Shown here one piece after another: positions 16,297 through 25,613 of a DNA stretch of 64,000 bases. The translations under genes were made by a program, and so were the position numbers. This DNA is from Williamsia sp. 1138 (GTDB lineage: Bacteria; Actinomycetota; Actinomycetes; Mycobacteriales; Mycobacteriaceae). The notes beneath the pieces were generated by a model. It saw nothing but the letters and a program-made list of their open reading frames with translations. It made no database searches and was not told the origin of the DNA. Each line of letters opens with the position of its first letter. The stretch's first letter is position 1. The stretch is taken from assembly GCF_002095435.2 (NCBI RefSeq), contig NZ_MJEJ02000054.1, positions 310,001-374,000 of the forward strand, read 5' to 3'.

Positions 16297-17073
16297 GTGA
16301 GGGTTCAGTCGGTCGGTCGCAGCCTGATCTTCTCCGAGGAGTTCGATGACCCCGACATCGACCTGGATGTCTGGCTTCCGCATTATCTGCCTGCCTGGAG
16401 TTCTCGGGCTGCGACAGCAGCGACGTACTCCCTGTCTGATTCGTGCCTGCACCTGAGCATCCCCCGCGATCAAGGCCTGTGGCCGGCCGAGCAGCACAGC
16501 CCACTTCGGGTGTCGGCCGTGCAGTCCGGCAACGGCTCAGGTCCGGTCGGCGGAACACTCGGCCAGCAGCCACCACACGCCGGTGCCGTTGTTCGCGAAG
16601 AACAACCCGCGTTCGCCGGCTGGACACCGTCGTGCGGATATCTCGAGACCCGCATGCGTGCCACCATCTCGCCGCGGTCGATGTTCGCCTGGTGGATGGT
16701 CGGCCTCGAAGACATCCCGGCTCGTAGCGGCGAGATCTGCGTCGCCGAGATCTTCGGCGACACCGTCACTGCGCGGCCATCGGCAGCCATCGGTACCGGG
16801 CTACACCCTTTTCGGGACCCGAATCTGATCGACGATTTCGAGGCGATGCCGGTACCCATCGACGTCACCGAGTTCCATACCTACGCGGTGGACTGGACGC
16901 CCGATGCCACAGCCTTCTACGTCGACGACGAACTCGTTCGACGCTGCCCGGATCCACCGACCTATCCGATGCAGATGATGTTCGCTGTCTTCGACTTTCC
17001 CGATCGGTCCGACGGCAACGACGACCACCTCGTCCCCGAGCTTTTCATCGACTACGTGCGCGGCTACGCCTGA
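16297..17073 (+). CDS. GH16-family beta-glucanase-like protein with altered catalytic motif
   Basis: 258 residues with no signal peptide. The family 16 core is clear: FSEEFDDPDIDLDVW at the N terminus, GYLETRMRATISPRSMFAWWMVG and EFHTYAVDWTPDATAFYVDDELVR. The active-site loop reads GEICVAEIFG, where family members usually show E-[I/L]-D-x-x-E; both glutamates remain but the middle aspartate is Cys. It could be a weak hydrolase, a transglycosylase or a binding protein. Ends overlap by 10 bases with the convergent TDT gene. Confidence 0.8.
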   Translation: MRVQSVGRSLIFSEEFDDPDIDLDVWLPHYLPAWSSRAATAATYSLSDSCLHLSIPRDQGLWPAEQHSPLRVSAVQSGNGSGPVGGTLGQQPPHAGAVVREEQPAFAGWTPSCGYLETRMRATISPRSMFAWWMVGLEDIPARSGEICVAEIFGDTVTARPSAAIGTGLHPFRDPNLIDDFEAMPVPIDVTEFHTYAVDWTPDATAFYVDDELVRRCPDPPTYPMQMMFAVFDFPDRSDGNDDHLVPELFIDYVRGYA

Positions 17074-18026
17074 CGAGTCGGTCGTAGCAGCGCCAACGAC
17101 CGCAGCGCGATACTGCCGACGATCGCAGTCGCCACCGCGAAGAGCAGCCAGATCCAAGCGACCTCACCCGGCGGATGCGTCAGCGCCAACCAGTGGATTC
17201 CGTACGTTGCAGCGGCAGCAGCCGTGAACGTGAACGACCAGAAGCCAAGGGAGAAGGGCACCCTGCGGTACCGCGGCAGCAGCATCAGCTGGCTGCCGAT
17301 GAGCAGTACTGCAATACCCAGCAGCGCGATCTGAACACGATCCTCGGAGCTGTCCGGGGCCGTGATCGCAAACCACGCGTTACCCCCGACCACGGGTGGG
17401 GCCGCGAAGATCGCCATCGTGGGCACCAACGCATCCGGTAACGGAGCGAAGAAGGCGTGCCTGGCCACGAGGGCGGCGCCGACGAGGAACCACGCCAAGA
17501 CCGCTGCGCCGAACACCCCGATGGCGGTGTTCGGTGCACCGATGGTCGCCAGCGACTGGGCACCGACGAATCCGGCCGCGACGATCGGCAGCAGGTGACC
17601 CGAGTGCAGCTCTTCTATCGAACCCATACCGAGCAGCACGTTGTGGACGAATCCGAGCGCCAACACCACCGCCACGACGAATCCGCCGATCACCACACCG
17701 CGTCCCACTGCTGGGGCTTCCGCAAACAACCGGTCTCCCAACAACATTGCGGTTGCCGGTGCCAGCGCGACAAATGGGCCGGTGACGGGGTGCCGGAAGT
17801 GTTCCACGTAGTGGACCGGGTTCCCCGCACGAGCGCAGAAGCGGACGACGTTGATGACGAAGACGACGGCGGTGATGATCCACAGCCCGTCGGCCGCACC
17901 CACCGGCAGCCCGGTGTGCGCGGCGGTGATCGTCCACGTCCCAGACAGGCCCGCGAGACCGAATCCCACTCCGAAGATGCCGGGGGACAACCCCTTCGGC
18001 TGAGATTTTGCCCCCGTCTCGCTCAT
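17064..18026 (-). CDS. SLAC1/TDT-family transporter
   Basis: 320 residues with ten hydrophobic segments, as in the tellurite-resistance/dicarboxylate transporter (TDT) family that includes plant SLAC1 anion channels. Typical parts are IFGVGFGLAGLSGTWTITAA, VHYVEHFRHPVTGPFVAL and PPVVGGNAWFAI. Substrate could be an anion, a C4-dicarboxylate or sulfite. The start ATGA overlaps the stop of the upstream flavoenzyme gene, so the two form an operon. Confidence 0.85.
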   Translation of the reverse strand: MSETGAKSQPKGLSPGIFGVGFGLAGLSGTWTITAAHTGLPVGAADGLWIITAVVFVINVVRFCARAGNPVHYVEHFRHPVTGPFVALAPATAMLLGDRLFAEAPAVGRGVVIGGFVVAVVLALGFVHNVLLGMGSIEELHSGHLLPIVAAGFVGAQSLATIGAPNTAIGVFGAAVLAWFLVGAALVARHAFFAPLPDALVPTMAIFAAPPVVGGNAWFAITAPDSSEDRVQIALLGIAVLLIGSQLMLLPRYRRVPFSLGFWSFTFTAAAAATYGIHWLALTHPPGEVAWIWLLFAVATAIVGSIALRSLALLRPTRQA

Positions 18027-19045
18027 CGCCGAACGCGGCTGCTCAGCGCTTCGACGATGGCCGCGGCGGCACCCGGCCGGGCGTTCCGGAAGCCGGTACC
18101 CGCCCAGTGGTTGGTCGCGTGGGCGTCACCCGCCTGCACTGCGGCGCGGCGCAACGGTCCGGTGAGATAGTGGATCTGAGGGTACGCCAGCGGCGCGGTC
18201 TGATCGTGGTCGTCCACGAACCGATTCCGCAGGCCTCGGGCGTACCGCCCCGAGAACGCCTTGGTGACAGCGGTTTCGGTGAACTGCGCATCCTGTAGCG
18301 CTGCTCGAGACACCGGGTTCGTGCCGGCCTCGTCGCTCAGCAGCAGCGCCGTTCCCACCTGTGCCGCGACTGCCCCGAGACCCATTACCCGCTCGACCTC
18401 TTCGGGGGTTCCGATCCCACCTGCCGCAACCACCACGGCGGCGCGCTCGAGAACTGCCGCGAGGATGACGTCGAGCGAATCCGTCGCCGGCTGCGCCAGC
18501 GGATCGAACGTGCCGCGGTGCCCGCCGGCCCCCGGACCCTGCGCCACGAACGCCTCGACCCCACGGGCCTTCGCGATCTCGGTTTCGGCCGCCGTGGTGA
18601 CCGTTGCCACGGTCGTGATCCCCGCGGCCCGTAGCCGGGCGATGTCGTCGGCGCTCGCGCAGCCGAAGGTGAAGGAGACGACCTCGGGTCTGAGATCGAG
18701 GAGCACCTCGACCTTCGCCGGGTAGTCGTCGTCGGTGTAGCGGGGCTCGCCGAGTTCGACCTCGAATTGCGAGGCCAGTTGCGCGAGCTCGTCGGCGTAC
18801 CCCGCGATCTCCACGGGCTTTCCGGTGTCAGACTGCGGCACAAAGAGATTGACCCCGAACGCTCCGGTGGTCAGGGTCCGCGCGGTGTCGATGTCCGCGG
18901 CGAGTTTTTCAGCTCCCAGCAAGGCGCCTGCCAGGAAGCCGAGCCCGCCGGCGTTGCTGACCGCAGCGGCCAGCGCCGGGGTGCTGGGACCGCCTGCCAT
19001 GGGTGCACCGACGATCGGGGCGTCGAGCCCGCGTAGGTCGAACAT
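18023..19045 (-). CDS. Nitronate monooxygenase-like FMN oxidoreductase
   Basis: 340 residues from ATG 19045. The TIM-barrel flavin motifs are APIVGAPMAGGPSTPALAAA, VSFTFGCASADDIARLRAAG, VAQGPGAGGHRG and VVAAGGIGTPEEVERVMGLG, typical of the 2-nitropropane dioxygenase/nitronate monooxygenase family, which oxidises nitronates with bound FMN and O2. An AAGGAGG site lies closer to in-frame GTG codons at 19051 and 19054, either of which may be the true start. Co-transcribed with the TDT transporter. Confidence 0.88.
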   Translation of the reverse strand: MFDLRGLDAPIVGAPMAGGPSTPALAAAVSNAGGLGFLAGALLGAEKLAADIDTARTLTTGAFGVNLFVPQSDTGKPVEIAGYADELAQLASQFEVELGEPRYTDDDYPAKVEVLLDLRPEVVSFTFGCASADDIARLRAAGITTVATVTTAAETEIAKARGVEAFVAQGPGAGGHRGTFDPLAQPATDSLDVILAAVLERAAVVVAAGGIGTPEEVERVMGLGAVAAQVGTALLLSDEAGTNPVSRAALQDAQFTETAVTKAFSGRYARGLRNRFVDDHDQTAPLAYPQIHYLTGPLRRAAVQAGDAHATNHWAGTGFRNARPGAAAAIVEALSSRVRR

Positions 19046-19098
19046 GGTCACCACCCGCCTCCTTCAACTTGTCCTGAGCCGACGGTAGCCTTCTCGCC

Positions 19099-19563
19099 AT
19101 GGCGGACGACAACGATGTGACCATTCCGGTCGAGATCTCGACGGACGGCGCATGCCTCGGCAACCCCGGTCCCGGCGGCTGGGGTGCCGTCCTGCGGTAC
19201 AAGAGCCACGAAAAGCGGATCTCCGGACCGGAACCGGCAACCACCAACAACCGGATGGAACTCACCGCCGCCATCAAGGGCCTCGAGGCCGTCACCAAGC
19301 GATCGAAGGTGATCCTCTACACCGACAGCACCTACGTCCGGAACGGCATCATGAAGTGGGCCGCGGGCTGGCAGGCCAACGGTTGGCAGACGAAGGACAA
19401 GAAGCCCGTCAAGAACAGCGAGCTGTGGCGTGAACTCATCGCCCAGTGCGAGCGGCACGACGTCGAGTGGCGCTGGGTCAAAGGGCACGCGGGCGACCAC
19501 TACAACGAGATCGCCGACGAACTGGCGACCTCTGCGGCACGCACCCTGAAGGAGCCCGTGTGA
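19099..19563 (+). CDS. rnhA: Ribonuclease HI
   Basis: 154 residues, the normal single-domain length. It removes RNA from RNA-DNA hybrids. The DEDD metal site is visible in [42 protein letters not shown] and the C-terminal [10 protein letters not shown]; the basic loop WKGHAG-like stretch (RWVKGHAGD) is kept. No ribosome site is clear before the ATG. The stop overlaps the next gene's GTG start. Confidence 0.95.
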   Translation: MADDNDVTIPVEISTDGACLGNPGPGGWGAVLRYKSHEKRISGPEPATTNNRMELTAAIKGLEAVTKRSKVILYTDSTYVRNGIMKWAAGWQANGWQTKDKKPVKNSELWRELIAQCERHDVEWRWVKGHAGDHYNEIADELATSAARTLKEPV

Positions 19564-20501
19564 CCGCCGCCGAACCGACATCCGGCGGGTTGATACCGGT
19601 CGCCCTTCTGCCCGAGCCTGACCCCTACATCTCCGAGGCAATCCTCACAGCCGGGGGCGAACTGACGGACCTCGACAGCGCGCGAGTCCTGGTCTGGACG
19701 GGCGACGTGGCCGGTTTCCCCGAGCCGCTGCCCGATCGCATCGAATGGGTCCAGCTGCGCCTGGCCGGTATCGAGTCGTTTCTGAACGCCGGGCTGCTCG
19801 ACGACAAGCGGATCTGGACCAACGCGTCCGGCTTCTACGCCGAGAACGTCGCCGAACACGCCCTCGCCCTGCTCCTGACGGGTCTGCGGCAGATCAACAC
19901 CGCGGTGCGGACGCGCTGGGACAAGGACGCCGTCGACACCTCGGTGCGCTCACTGCACGGATCGACGGTCGCCATCGTCGGCGCCGGCGGCATCGCCCGG
20001 TCACTGATCCCGAGGTTGGCCGCCTGCGGTGCCGCGGTGATCGCGGTCAACCGTTCCGGGCGAGACGTCGAAGGTGCGATGGAGACGTTGCCGTTCGATC
20101 GCCTCGACGAGGTGTGGTCGCGCGTCGACCACGTCGTACTCGCAGCGCCGTCGACCGACGAGACCCGGCACCTGATCAACGCGAAGTCCCTGGCCGCCAT
20201 GCGCTCTCACGCGTGGTTGATCAACGTCGCCCGTGGGCCACTGGTCGATGAGGATGCCCTGCACCGGGCCCTGGTCGATGGGGAGATCGCGGGCGCCGCA
20301 CTCGATGTCACCGATCCCGAACCACCTGCCACCGACAGTCCGCTGTGGGAGCTGCCGAACGTGATCATCACCCCCCACGTGGCGAACCCGTCGTCGGGCC
20401 TCAAGCGGACGCTGGCACCGTGGGTCGGCGAAAACCTCCGTCGCTTCGCGGCCGGCGGTGACGACATGCTCGCCAGGGTGGACCCGAACGCCAGCTACTG
20501 A
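19560..20501 (+). CDS. D-isomer-specific 2-hydroxyacid dehydrogenase
   Basis: 313 residues from a GTG that overlaps the rnhA stop. The NAD-binding motif is [21 protein letters not shown]. The catalytic Arg, Glu and His are in [26 protein letters not shown] and [12 protein letters not shown]. The enzyme reduces 2-oxoacids or oxidises D-2-hydroxyacids; the exact substrate is not shown. Coupling with rnhA is likely positional rather than functional. Confidence 0.88.
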   Translation: MTAAEPTSGGLIPVALLPEPDPYISEAILTAGGELTDLDSARVLVWTGDVAGFPEPLPDRIEWVQLRLAGIESFLNAGLLDDKRIWTNASGFYAENVAEHALALLLTGLRQINTAVRTRWDKDAVDTSVRSLHGSTVAIVGAGGIARSLIPRLAACGAAVIAVNRSGRDVEGAMETLPFDRLDEVWSRVDHVVLAAPSTDETRHLINAKSLAAMRSHAWLINVARGPLVDEDALHRALVDGEIAGAALDVTDPEPPATDSPLWELPNVIITPHVANPSSGLKRTLAPWVGENLRRFAAGGDDMLARVDPNASY

Positions 20502-20505
20502 CTGC

Positions 20506-22242
20506 TCACTCCGACTCGTCGTCGTCGAGTTGCTCGAGTCGGGCTTCTTCGAGGTCGAGCAGATTCTGCGCGTGGGTCAACGACTGCGAGCTGTAGACAC
20601 CGAGCTTCCTGGCCTTGAGCAGCGCCTCCCGTTCGGCGGCCAGCACCAGCAGCCGCAGCGCGAAGTACTGCGCCCGGCCCCGCTTGTTGGCGTCGGCAGC
20701 GTTCTCGTCTACGGCTTCGCGGCTCGATCTGACGCGGCCGACGATGCTGTCGGCCCGCACCAGATCGATCACCACGTCCGGTATCGGCTCACCCACCCCA
20801 CCGAGCACCGCTGGGTCGACCAGCGCCTGCGACGCGGCGTCCTGCAATTCGGTGACCAGCTGTGAGTACTCGTCGCGCAGCCGCTCCGGATCGTCGGGGG
20901 CCACCTTCGCCATCCGGATCACGCTCGGGAGCGTGAACCCCTGCAGCAGCAGGGTCGTCGCGGCGACGACAAACGCGATCAGGATCAGCTGAGGTCGGTG
21001 CGGGGTGTCCTGGGGCAGGGTCTGCGCGGCGGCGACCGTGATCGCACCCCGCATCCCTGCCCACCCGAGCACCACTCCGCCGCGCCATCCGAGCGTCTCG
21101 TTGAGGTGGAACGCCAGATCGGCGGACACCCGCGCCACGCGCGTCTCCATGTAGTCCAGCCGACGCTGGGTGAACCGTTCATCAGGCTCTCGGGCGTCCA
21201 GACGGGCCTGGATCTCGTCGAGCCGCGACACCGCGTCGGATGCGCGCCTGGTGTCGCGGCGGAGCAACCCGACCATCGGGCCGACGAAGGCGATCCGGAG
21301 CGCGATCACGATGGCCGAAGCGACCAGACCGATCGCGACCGCGGTCCAGGTGCTGAACTGACTCTCCTGCACCTGTTCGACGGCCTTTTTGAGTTCCATC
21401 CCCATGAACAGGAACACCGCACCCTCGAGCAAGAACGCGAGGGTGCGCCAGTTGGTCGTCTCCGCGAGCCGATCCTGCGCCCGCAGATACCGCGATCCCA
21501 GGTGCCCGGTGATCAGGCCTGCAACCACCACCGAGAGCACTCCGGACGCGCCGACCTCCTCCGCGGGTATGTAGGCGATGAACGGCACAACCAGCGAGAT
21601 GGCCGTCGTGAGCACCGAATCGTTCAGCAGACCACGGATCCGCACATTCACGTAGCCGACGATTGCACCGACGACCACGGCAGCCAGCACCGCGAAGACG
21701 AAGTCGCCCGCGACTCCCCAGAGGGTGACAGTGCCGCCCAGCGCGGCGACCGCCGAGCGGAGCAAGACCAGCGCCGAGGCGTCGTTCACGAGACCTTCAC
21801 CCTCGAGCACAGCCACCACTCGTGAGGGCAAGCCGAGCTTCTTGCCCACCGATGTCGCAGCCACGGCGTCGGTCGGGCTGATCACCGCACCCAACGCCAA
21901 GGCGGCCGGCCAGCCGATGTCAGGGATCAGCGCGTGAAAGAACCAGCCGGTTCCGACGGTCGTGACCACGACAAGCACCACCGCGAGCGCGCTGATCGGT
22001 TTGAAGTTGCGGCGGAAGTCCTGGGCGGGCATGTTGACCGCCGCCGAATAGAGCAGCGGGGGCAGCACCCCGGCGAGGATCAACTCGGGCTGGACCTCCA
22101 GGTCCGGGACCCCGGGCACGAAACTGAGGCCGACGCCGACGATCACCAGCAGCAGCGGGGCGGCCACACCGAGACGCCCGGCGAAGACCGCCACGGCGAC
22201 GATCGCGATGATCGCGACCACCCCGACGAGTGTCAGCTCCAC
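20506..22242 (-). CDS. Na+/H+ antiporter, CPA1 family
   Basis: 578 residues: 11-12 membrane helices over the first ~400 residues, then a long cytosolic tail rich in charged helices. LGAVISPTDAVAATSVGKKL and EGEGLVNDASALVLL contain the conserved acidic ion-binding residues of CPA1 exchangers. The antiporter expels Na+ or K+ for protons. The GTG start has a GGAGA site seven bases upstream. The stop lies four bases from that of the dehydrogenase, so the genes converge with no room for a terminator. Confidence 0.9.
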   Translation of the reverse strand: MELTLVGVVAIIAIVAVAVFAGRLGVAAPLLLVIVGVGLSFVPGVPDLEVQPELILAGVLPPLLYSAAVNMPAQDFRRNFKPISALAVVLVVVTTVGTGWFFHALIPDIGWPAALALGAVISPTDAVAATSVGKKLGLPSRVVAVLEGEGLVNDASALVLLRSAVAALGGTVTLWGVAGDFVFAVLAAVVVGAIVGYVNVRIRGLLNDSVLTTAISLVVPFIAYIPAEEVGASGVLSVVVAGLITGHLGSRYLRAQDRLAETTNWRTLAFLLEGAVFLFMGMELKKAVEQVQESQFSTWTAVAIGLVASAIVIALRIAFVGPMVGLLRRDTRRASDAVSRLDEIQARLDAREPDERFTQRRLDYMETRVARVSADLAFHLNETLGWRGGVVLGWAGMRGAITVAAAQTLPQDTPHRPQLILIAFVVAATTLLLQGFTLPSVIRMAKVAPDDPERLRDEYSQLVTELQDAASQALVDPAVLGGVGEPIPDVVIDLVRADSIVGRVRSSREAVDENAADANKRGRAQYFALRLLVLAAEREALLKARKLGVYSSQSLTHAQNLLDLEEARLEQLDDDESE

Positions 22243-22432
22243 GCGATCGTCTCCACCACTGGCGCCTCTCCTCTATTGCTGTGACCGGTCCGCTGTCGCT
22301 CCCCATCGTCCTGCATCGAATCCACCGGTGAGATGTGAACCCACCATCAATTCGCTGTGAGAGGTGCCCTGCGCGGTTCGCGTACCGTTTTCGGTGACGG
22401 TCGGAAACGGACATCACACACCGAAGGTGGTC

Positions 22433-23548
22433 ATGCGAAACAGAACCGGACTGATCATGTCGATAGCCGGAGCAACGCTCATAGCCGGATGCGGCAGCGA
22501 TTCCGGAAGCAGCACGGTGACAACGTCTGGGACCCCGTATCCACCGGGTTACTCGTCGTCCTCCGCCCCACCCGCGGTACAGCGCGACGCGGTTCCCGAC
22601 GACCTCGTCACCGGCCTGGATGCGCCCTGGTCGATCACCTTCGCCGAGGGCAACCCACTGATCAGCGAACGCGACTCCGGCGACATCCTCGAGGTGACCG
22701 GCAACTCGACCCGCGTCGTCGGGGCCGTCGCAGACGTGGCCCCGGCCGGCGAAGGCGGCCTGCTCGGTCTGGCGGTGCAGGGCAGCGATCTCTACGTCTA
22801 CTTCACCAGCGCAGACGGTGACAACCGGGTCGTGCGTTACCCCTTGACAGGGTCTGCAGGCACGCTCGGCCTCGGCGCACCCGAGGAAGTGATCGCGGGC
22901 ATCCCCGGAGGACGCACGCACAACGGCGGGCGCATCGCGTTCGGGCCCGACGGCATGCTCTACATCAGCACCGGCGACGCCCAGGACCGACCGAGCGCGC
23001 AAGATCTGGGCAGTCTTTCCGGAAAGATCCTGCGGGTCAACGCCGACGGATCGGTTCCTGCGGACAACCCCTTCCCTGGCAATCCCGTGTGGTCGCTGGG
23101 CCATCGCAACGTGCAGGGTCTGGCCTGGGCCGCGGACGGCACGATGTTCTCGTCCGAGTACGGCCAGGACACGTGGGACGAGCTCAACGTCATCACCCGC
23201 GGCGGCAACTACGGGTGGCCGCAGGTCGAGGGGATGAACGGCGATGTGAGCGGCGACAACGTCTTCGTCGATCCCGTTCAGCAGTGGAATCCCGACGACG
23301 CCAGTCCGAGCGGGATGACGATCGCCGGCGACACCATCTACATCGCGAACCTCAAGGGCGAACGCCTCCGCGCCGTCCCGGTCAGCGATCCGGCCGGCGG
23401 CGACGACCTCTACGCAGGTGAATTCGGCCGCCTCCGCGATGTCGCGGTCGCGCCCGACGGGTCGCTGTGGTTCCTCACCAACAACACCGACGGGCGCGGC
23501 GACCCGAAAGACGGCGATGACCGGATCAAGCGGGTCGAGCTCGGCTGA
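22433..23548 (+). CDS. PQQ-type sugar dehydrogenase lipoprotein
   Basis: 371 residues. The signal ends in LIAGC, a lipobox, and is followed by a Ser/Thr/Pro-rich linker, so it is anchored outside the membrane. The beta-propeller motifs are GEGGLLGLAV, GRTHNGGRIAFGPDGMLYIS, LGHRNVQGLAW and EYGQDTWDELN, as in soluble aldose-sugar (glucose/sorbosone) dehydrogenases that use PQQ. No PQQ synthesis genes are in the window. ATG 22433 with GAAGGTGG upstream is preferred to the earlier in-frame start. Confidence 0.88.
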   Translation: MRNRTGLIMSIAGATLIAGCGSDSGSSTVTTSGTPYPPGYSSSSAPPAVQRDAVPDDLVTGLDAPWSITFAEGNPLISERDSGDILEVTGNSTRVVGAVADVAPAGEGGLLGLAVQGSDLYVYFTSADGDNRVVRYPLTGSAGTLGLGAPEEVIAGIPGGRTHNGGRIAFGPDGMLYISTGDAQDRPSAQDLGSLSGKILRVNADGSVPADNPFPGNPVWSLGHRNVQGLAWAADGTMFSSEYGQDTWDELNVITRGGNYGWPQVEGMNGDVSGDNVFVDPVQQWNPDDASPSGMTIAGDTIYIANLKGERLRAVPVSDPAGGDDLYAGEFGRLRDVAVAPDGSLWFLTNNTDGRGDPKDGDDRIKRVELG

Positions 23549-23562
23549 CCCACACACCGAAA

Positions 23563-23615
23563 ATGTGCCCCTTTGGCGAACAAAACCGCAGCTGGGGTCC
23601 GCCAAAGGGGCACAT
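23563..23615. terminator. Perfect 16-bp inverted repeat between convergent genes
   Basis: The arm ATGTGCCCCTTTGGCG at 23563-23578 is exactly complementary to 23600-23615, with a 21-base loop. It sits between the stops of the sugar dehydrogenase and the PEP-mutase-like gene and could end both transcripts. Confidence 0.65.
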
Positions 23616-23624
23616 CATCGGGGG

Positions 23625-24377
23625 CTACTTCCAGGCAGCCAAGACGTCGTTCGCGCGCTCGGCAAGCACCAGCTGGAACAACGGACCGAAGCTGACCCGG
23701 GCGATCCCGAGAGCGGCCAGCGCCGACTTCTCGTTGCTCACCGGATGTCCGATGGCGTTGACCGGCAACGGCAGCTCGCTGGTCAGCCGCTTGTGGACCT
23801 CGTCGGTGTGGAAGCCGACCGGGTAGAGCACATCGGCCCCGGCCGCGGCAGCCAACTTCAGACGCTCGATGGCTCGCTCGACGCGGTCGGACTCGTCACC
23901 GACCTGCTTGACGAACAGGTCGGTGCGGGCGTTGATGACCACGTGGACGTCGGTCGCGTCAGACGCTGCGCGCAGGGCACCCACGAAGTCGGCGTGCTCC
24001 TGGGCCTCGCGCAGCCGACCGCCTTCGCTGTGGACCGTGTCCTCGATGTTGAGGCCGACAGCGCCCGCGGTGATCAGGCCCTCGATGAGGCGCTTGGGAT
24101 CTTCGCCGTACCCGGATTCGATGTCGACCGAGATCGGTACGTCGACGGCGTCCGTGATCTGCTTGATGCGGGTCGTCAGTTCGTCGAAGGTGATGCCTTC
24201 GTTGTCCGGCTTGCCGATCGAGTCGGACACGGGATGGCTGCCGACGGTCAGCGCGGTGAAACCCGCGGAGACGGCGAGGTTGGCCGACCAGGCGTCCCAC
24301 ACCGTCGGCAGGATCACCGGGTTGCCTGGCTGATGGAGTTCGAGCAGCGTCTTTGCCTTGCTTGAGAGATCAGTCAT
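23625..24377 (-). CDS. Isocitrate lyase/PEP mutase-superfamily protein
   Basis: 250 residues. The barrel begins LHQPGNPVILPTVWDAWSA, and the metal site is DIESGYGEDP, with GLNIEDTVHSEGGRL as the second conserved strand; these define the PEP mutase/isocitrate lyase family. The KKCGH loop of true isocitrate lyase is absent, so oxaloacetate decarboxylase, 2-methylisocitrate lyase-like or phosphonate activity are all possible. The ATG at 24377 follows a GGGAG site. Confidence 0.82.
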   Translation of the reverse strand: MTDLSSKAKTLLELHQPGNPVILPTVWDAWSANLAVSAGFTALTVGSHPVSDSIGKPDNEGITFDELTTRIKQITDAVDVPISVDIESGYGEDPKRLIEGLITAGAVGLNIEDTVHSEGGRLREAQEHADFVGALRAASDATDVHVVINARTDLFVKQVGDESDRVERAIERLKLAAAAGADVLYPVGFHTDEVHKRLTSELPLPVNAIGHPVSNEKSALAALGIARVSFGPLFQLVLAERANDVLAAWK

Positions 24378-24452
24378 GTCTCCCACAACTACGCCGGATG
24401 GTCCGGACATTCCATGGTTTCGAACATCGCCCCGTGAATTCTTGTACTCGAC

Positions 24453-25391
24453 TCAGGGACGGGATATGCGCGAGGGCGGTTCGCCGAACCGCCGACGATA
24501 CGCCGCGGCGAACCGGCTCGGGCTCGAAAAACCCCATCGCGCAGAAACTTCCGCCACCGTTGTCGCACCACCTCGCATGGTGAGGTCGGCGTGTGCCCGG
24601 CTGAGCCGGATGTCTCGCAGCGTCGCGGTGGGGCTGGCCCCGACGTGTTCGGCGAATCCTTCTTGCAGTCGCCGCACGCTCGACCCACCCAACTCGGCCA
24701 TGTCGGCCAGCGTCCATTCCCTGGCCGGATCGTCATGAAGCGCATCGAGAACTCTCTTGACCATTCGCGGCCGAAGGCCGGTTCCTGGTGTGTCGGGGGA
24801 GACCGCCACGATGAATGCCGTCGTCACTGCGCTGGCCAACTGCGGTCCGACCAGAGGATTCGCCAACAGGTCGGCGGGTTCGCGCAGCTGCGCTGTGAGC
24901 GCGCGGACAAGCGCAAACCAACTGCGTTCGTCGGGTCCGGTCAGATCCAGCTGATCGGGGAGCACCAATCGGGACCGCAGCGCCGTCGCCTGCACCCGGT
25001 CGGCTTCACGCTCGAGGTAATCGGCTTCGAACTTCACCCCGACCACCTGGCAATCCGCCGACCACCTGGTGATGGTCGACGGCCGCCCGGCGGTGAAGAC
25101 GGTCGCCTGTCCCGGTTCGGACACTGTGCTCGCCGATCCTGACTGCGAGTCGAGGTGACCGGTGAGGGGGATGTTGATCTCGTACGCCCCCGGGTAGTCG
25201 CACGCGATCGAGACGTCGGTGCCCCAGTTCAGGCGTCCGATCGTCACCGGCCCGAGGTCGACGGTCCGCAAGTTCAGGGCCAACAGGTCGGGCGATGACA
25301 ACGCCTCCAGTTCATGAGGGAAGTACACCTGTTCGACCGCCAGGTGCGCGGCTTCCCAATCACTGATGTGAGTGCTGCTCTGTCGGGACAT
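24453..25391 (-). CDS. AraC-family regulator, probable activator of gcoAB
   Basis: 312 residues. The first ~180 are an AraC-binding-like sensor ([32 protein letters not shown]). The C terminus has two helix-turn-helix units ([20 protein letters not shown] and [20 protein letters not shown]). The start is 222 bases from that of the P450 on the other strand, and a similar AraC-type gene accompanies gcoAB in Amycolatopsis, so guaiacol-responsive activation is the simplest reading. ATG 25391 is preferred to 25409, which has no ribosome site. Confidence 0.88.
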   Translation of the reverse strand: MSRQSSTHISDWEAAHLAVEQVYFPHELEALSSPDLLALNLRTVDLGPVTIGRLNWGTDVSIACDYPGAYEINIPLTGHLDSQSGSASTVSEPGQATVFTAGRPSTITRWSADCQVVGVKFEADYLEREADRVQATALRSRLVLPDQLDLTGPDERSWFALVRALTAQLREPADLLANPLVGPQLASAVTTAFIVAVSPDTPGTGLRPRMVKRVLDALHDDPAREWTLADMAELGGSSVRRLQEGFAEHVGASPTATLRDIRLSRAHADLTMRGGATTVAEVSARWGFSSPSRFAAAYRRRFGEPPSRISRP

Positions 25392-25613
25392 CTGGGCTCT
25401 CGGTTCCATTCGTGCGTACCGGGGCTACGGCTGCATCTCCGATTGAACCCGCGATTCACAGCCCGTGCCAGCAGATGTGCGATGGAGATCACATTCGTCG
25501 CGCAATTTGTACCGACCTCGCGTATCGGGTGTCGCCCCGGCGGCTGTGCGGCCCCTACCGTCTCGTCACACCAGCTCCACCGAGCACCCTCCACATCAGC
25601 CAAGGAGACAACG

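Noticed and set aside
21920-23605. 561-codon minus-strand open frame
   Set aside because: It runs opposite the sugar dehydrogenase gene and its promoter; composition and lack of motifs mark it as non-coding.
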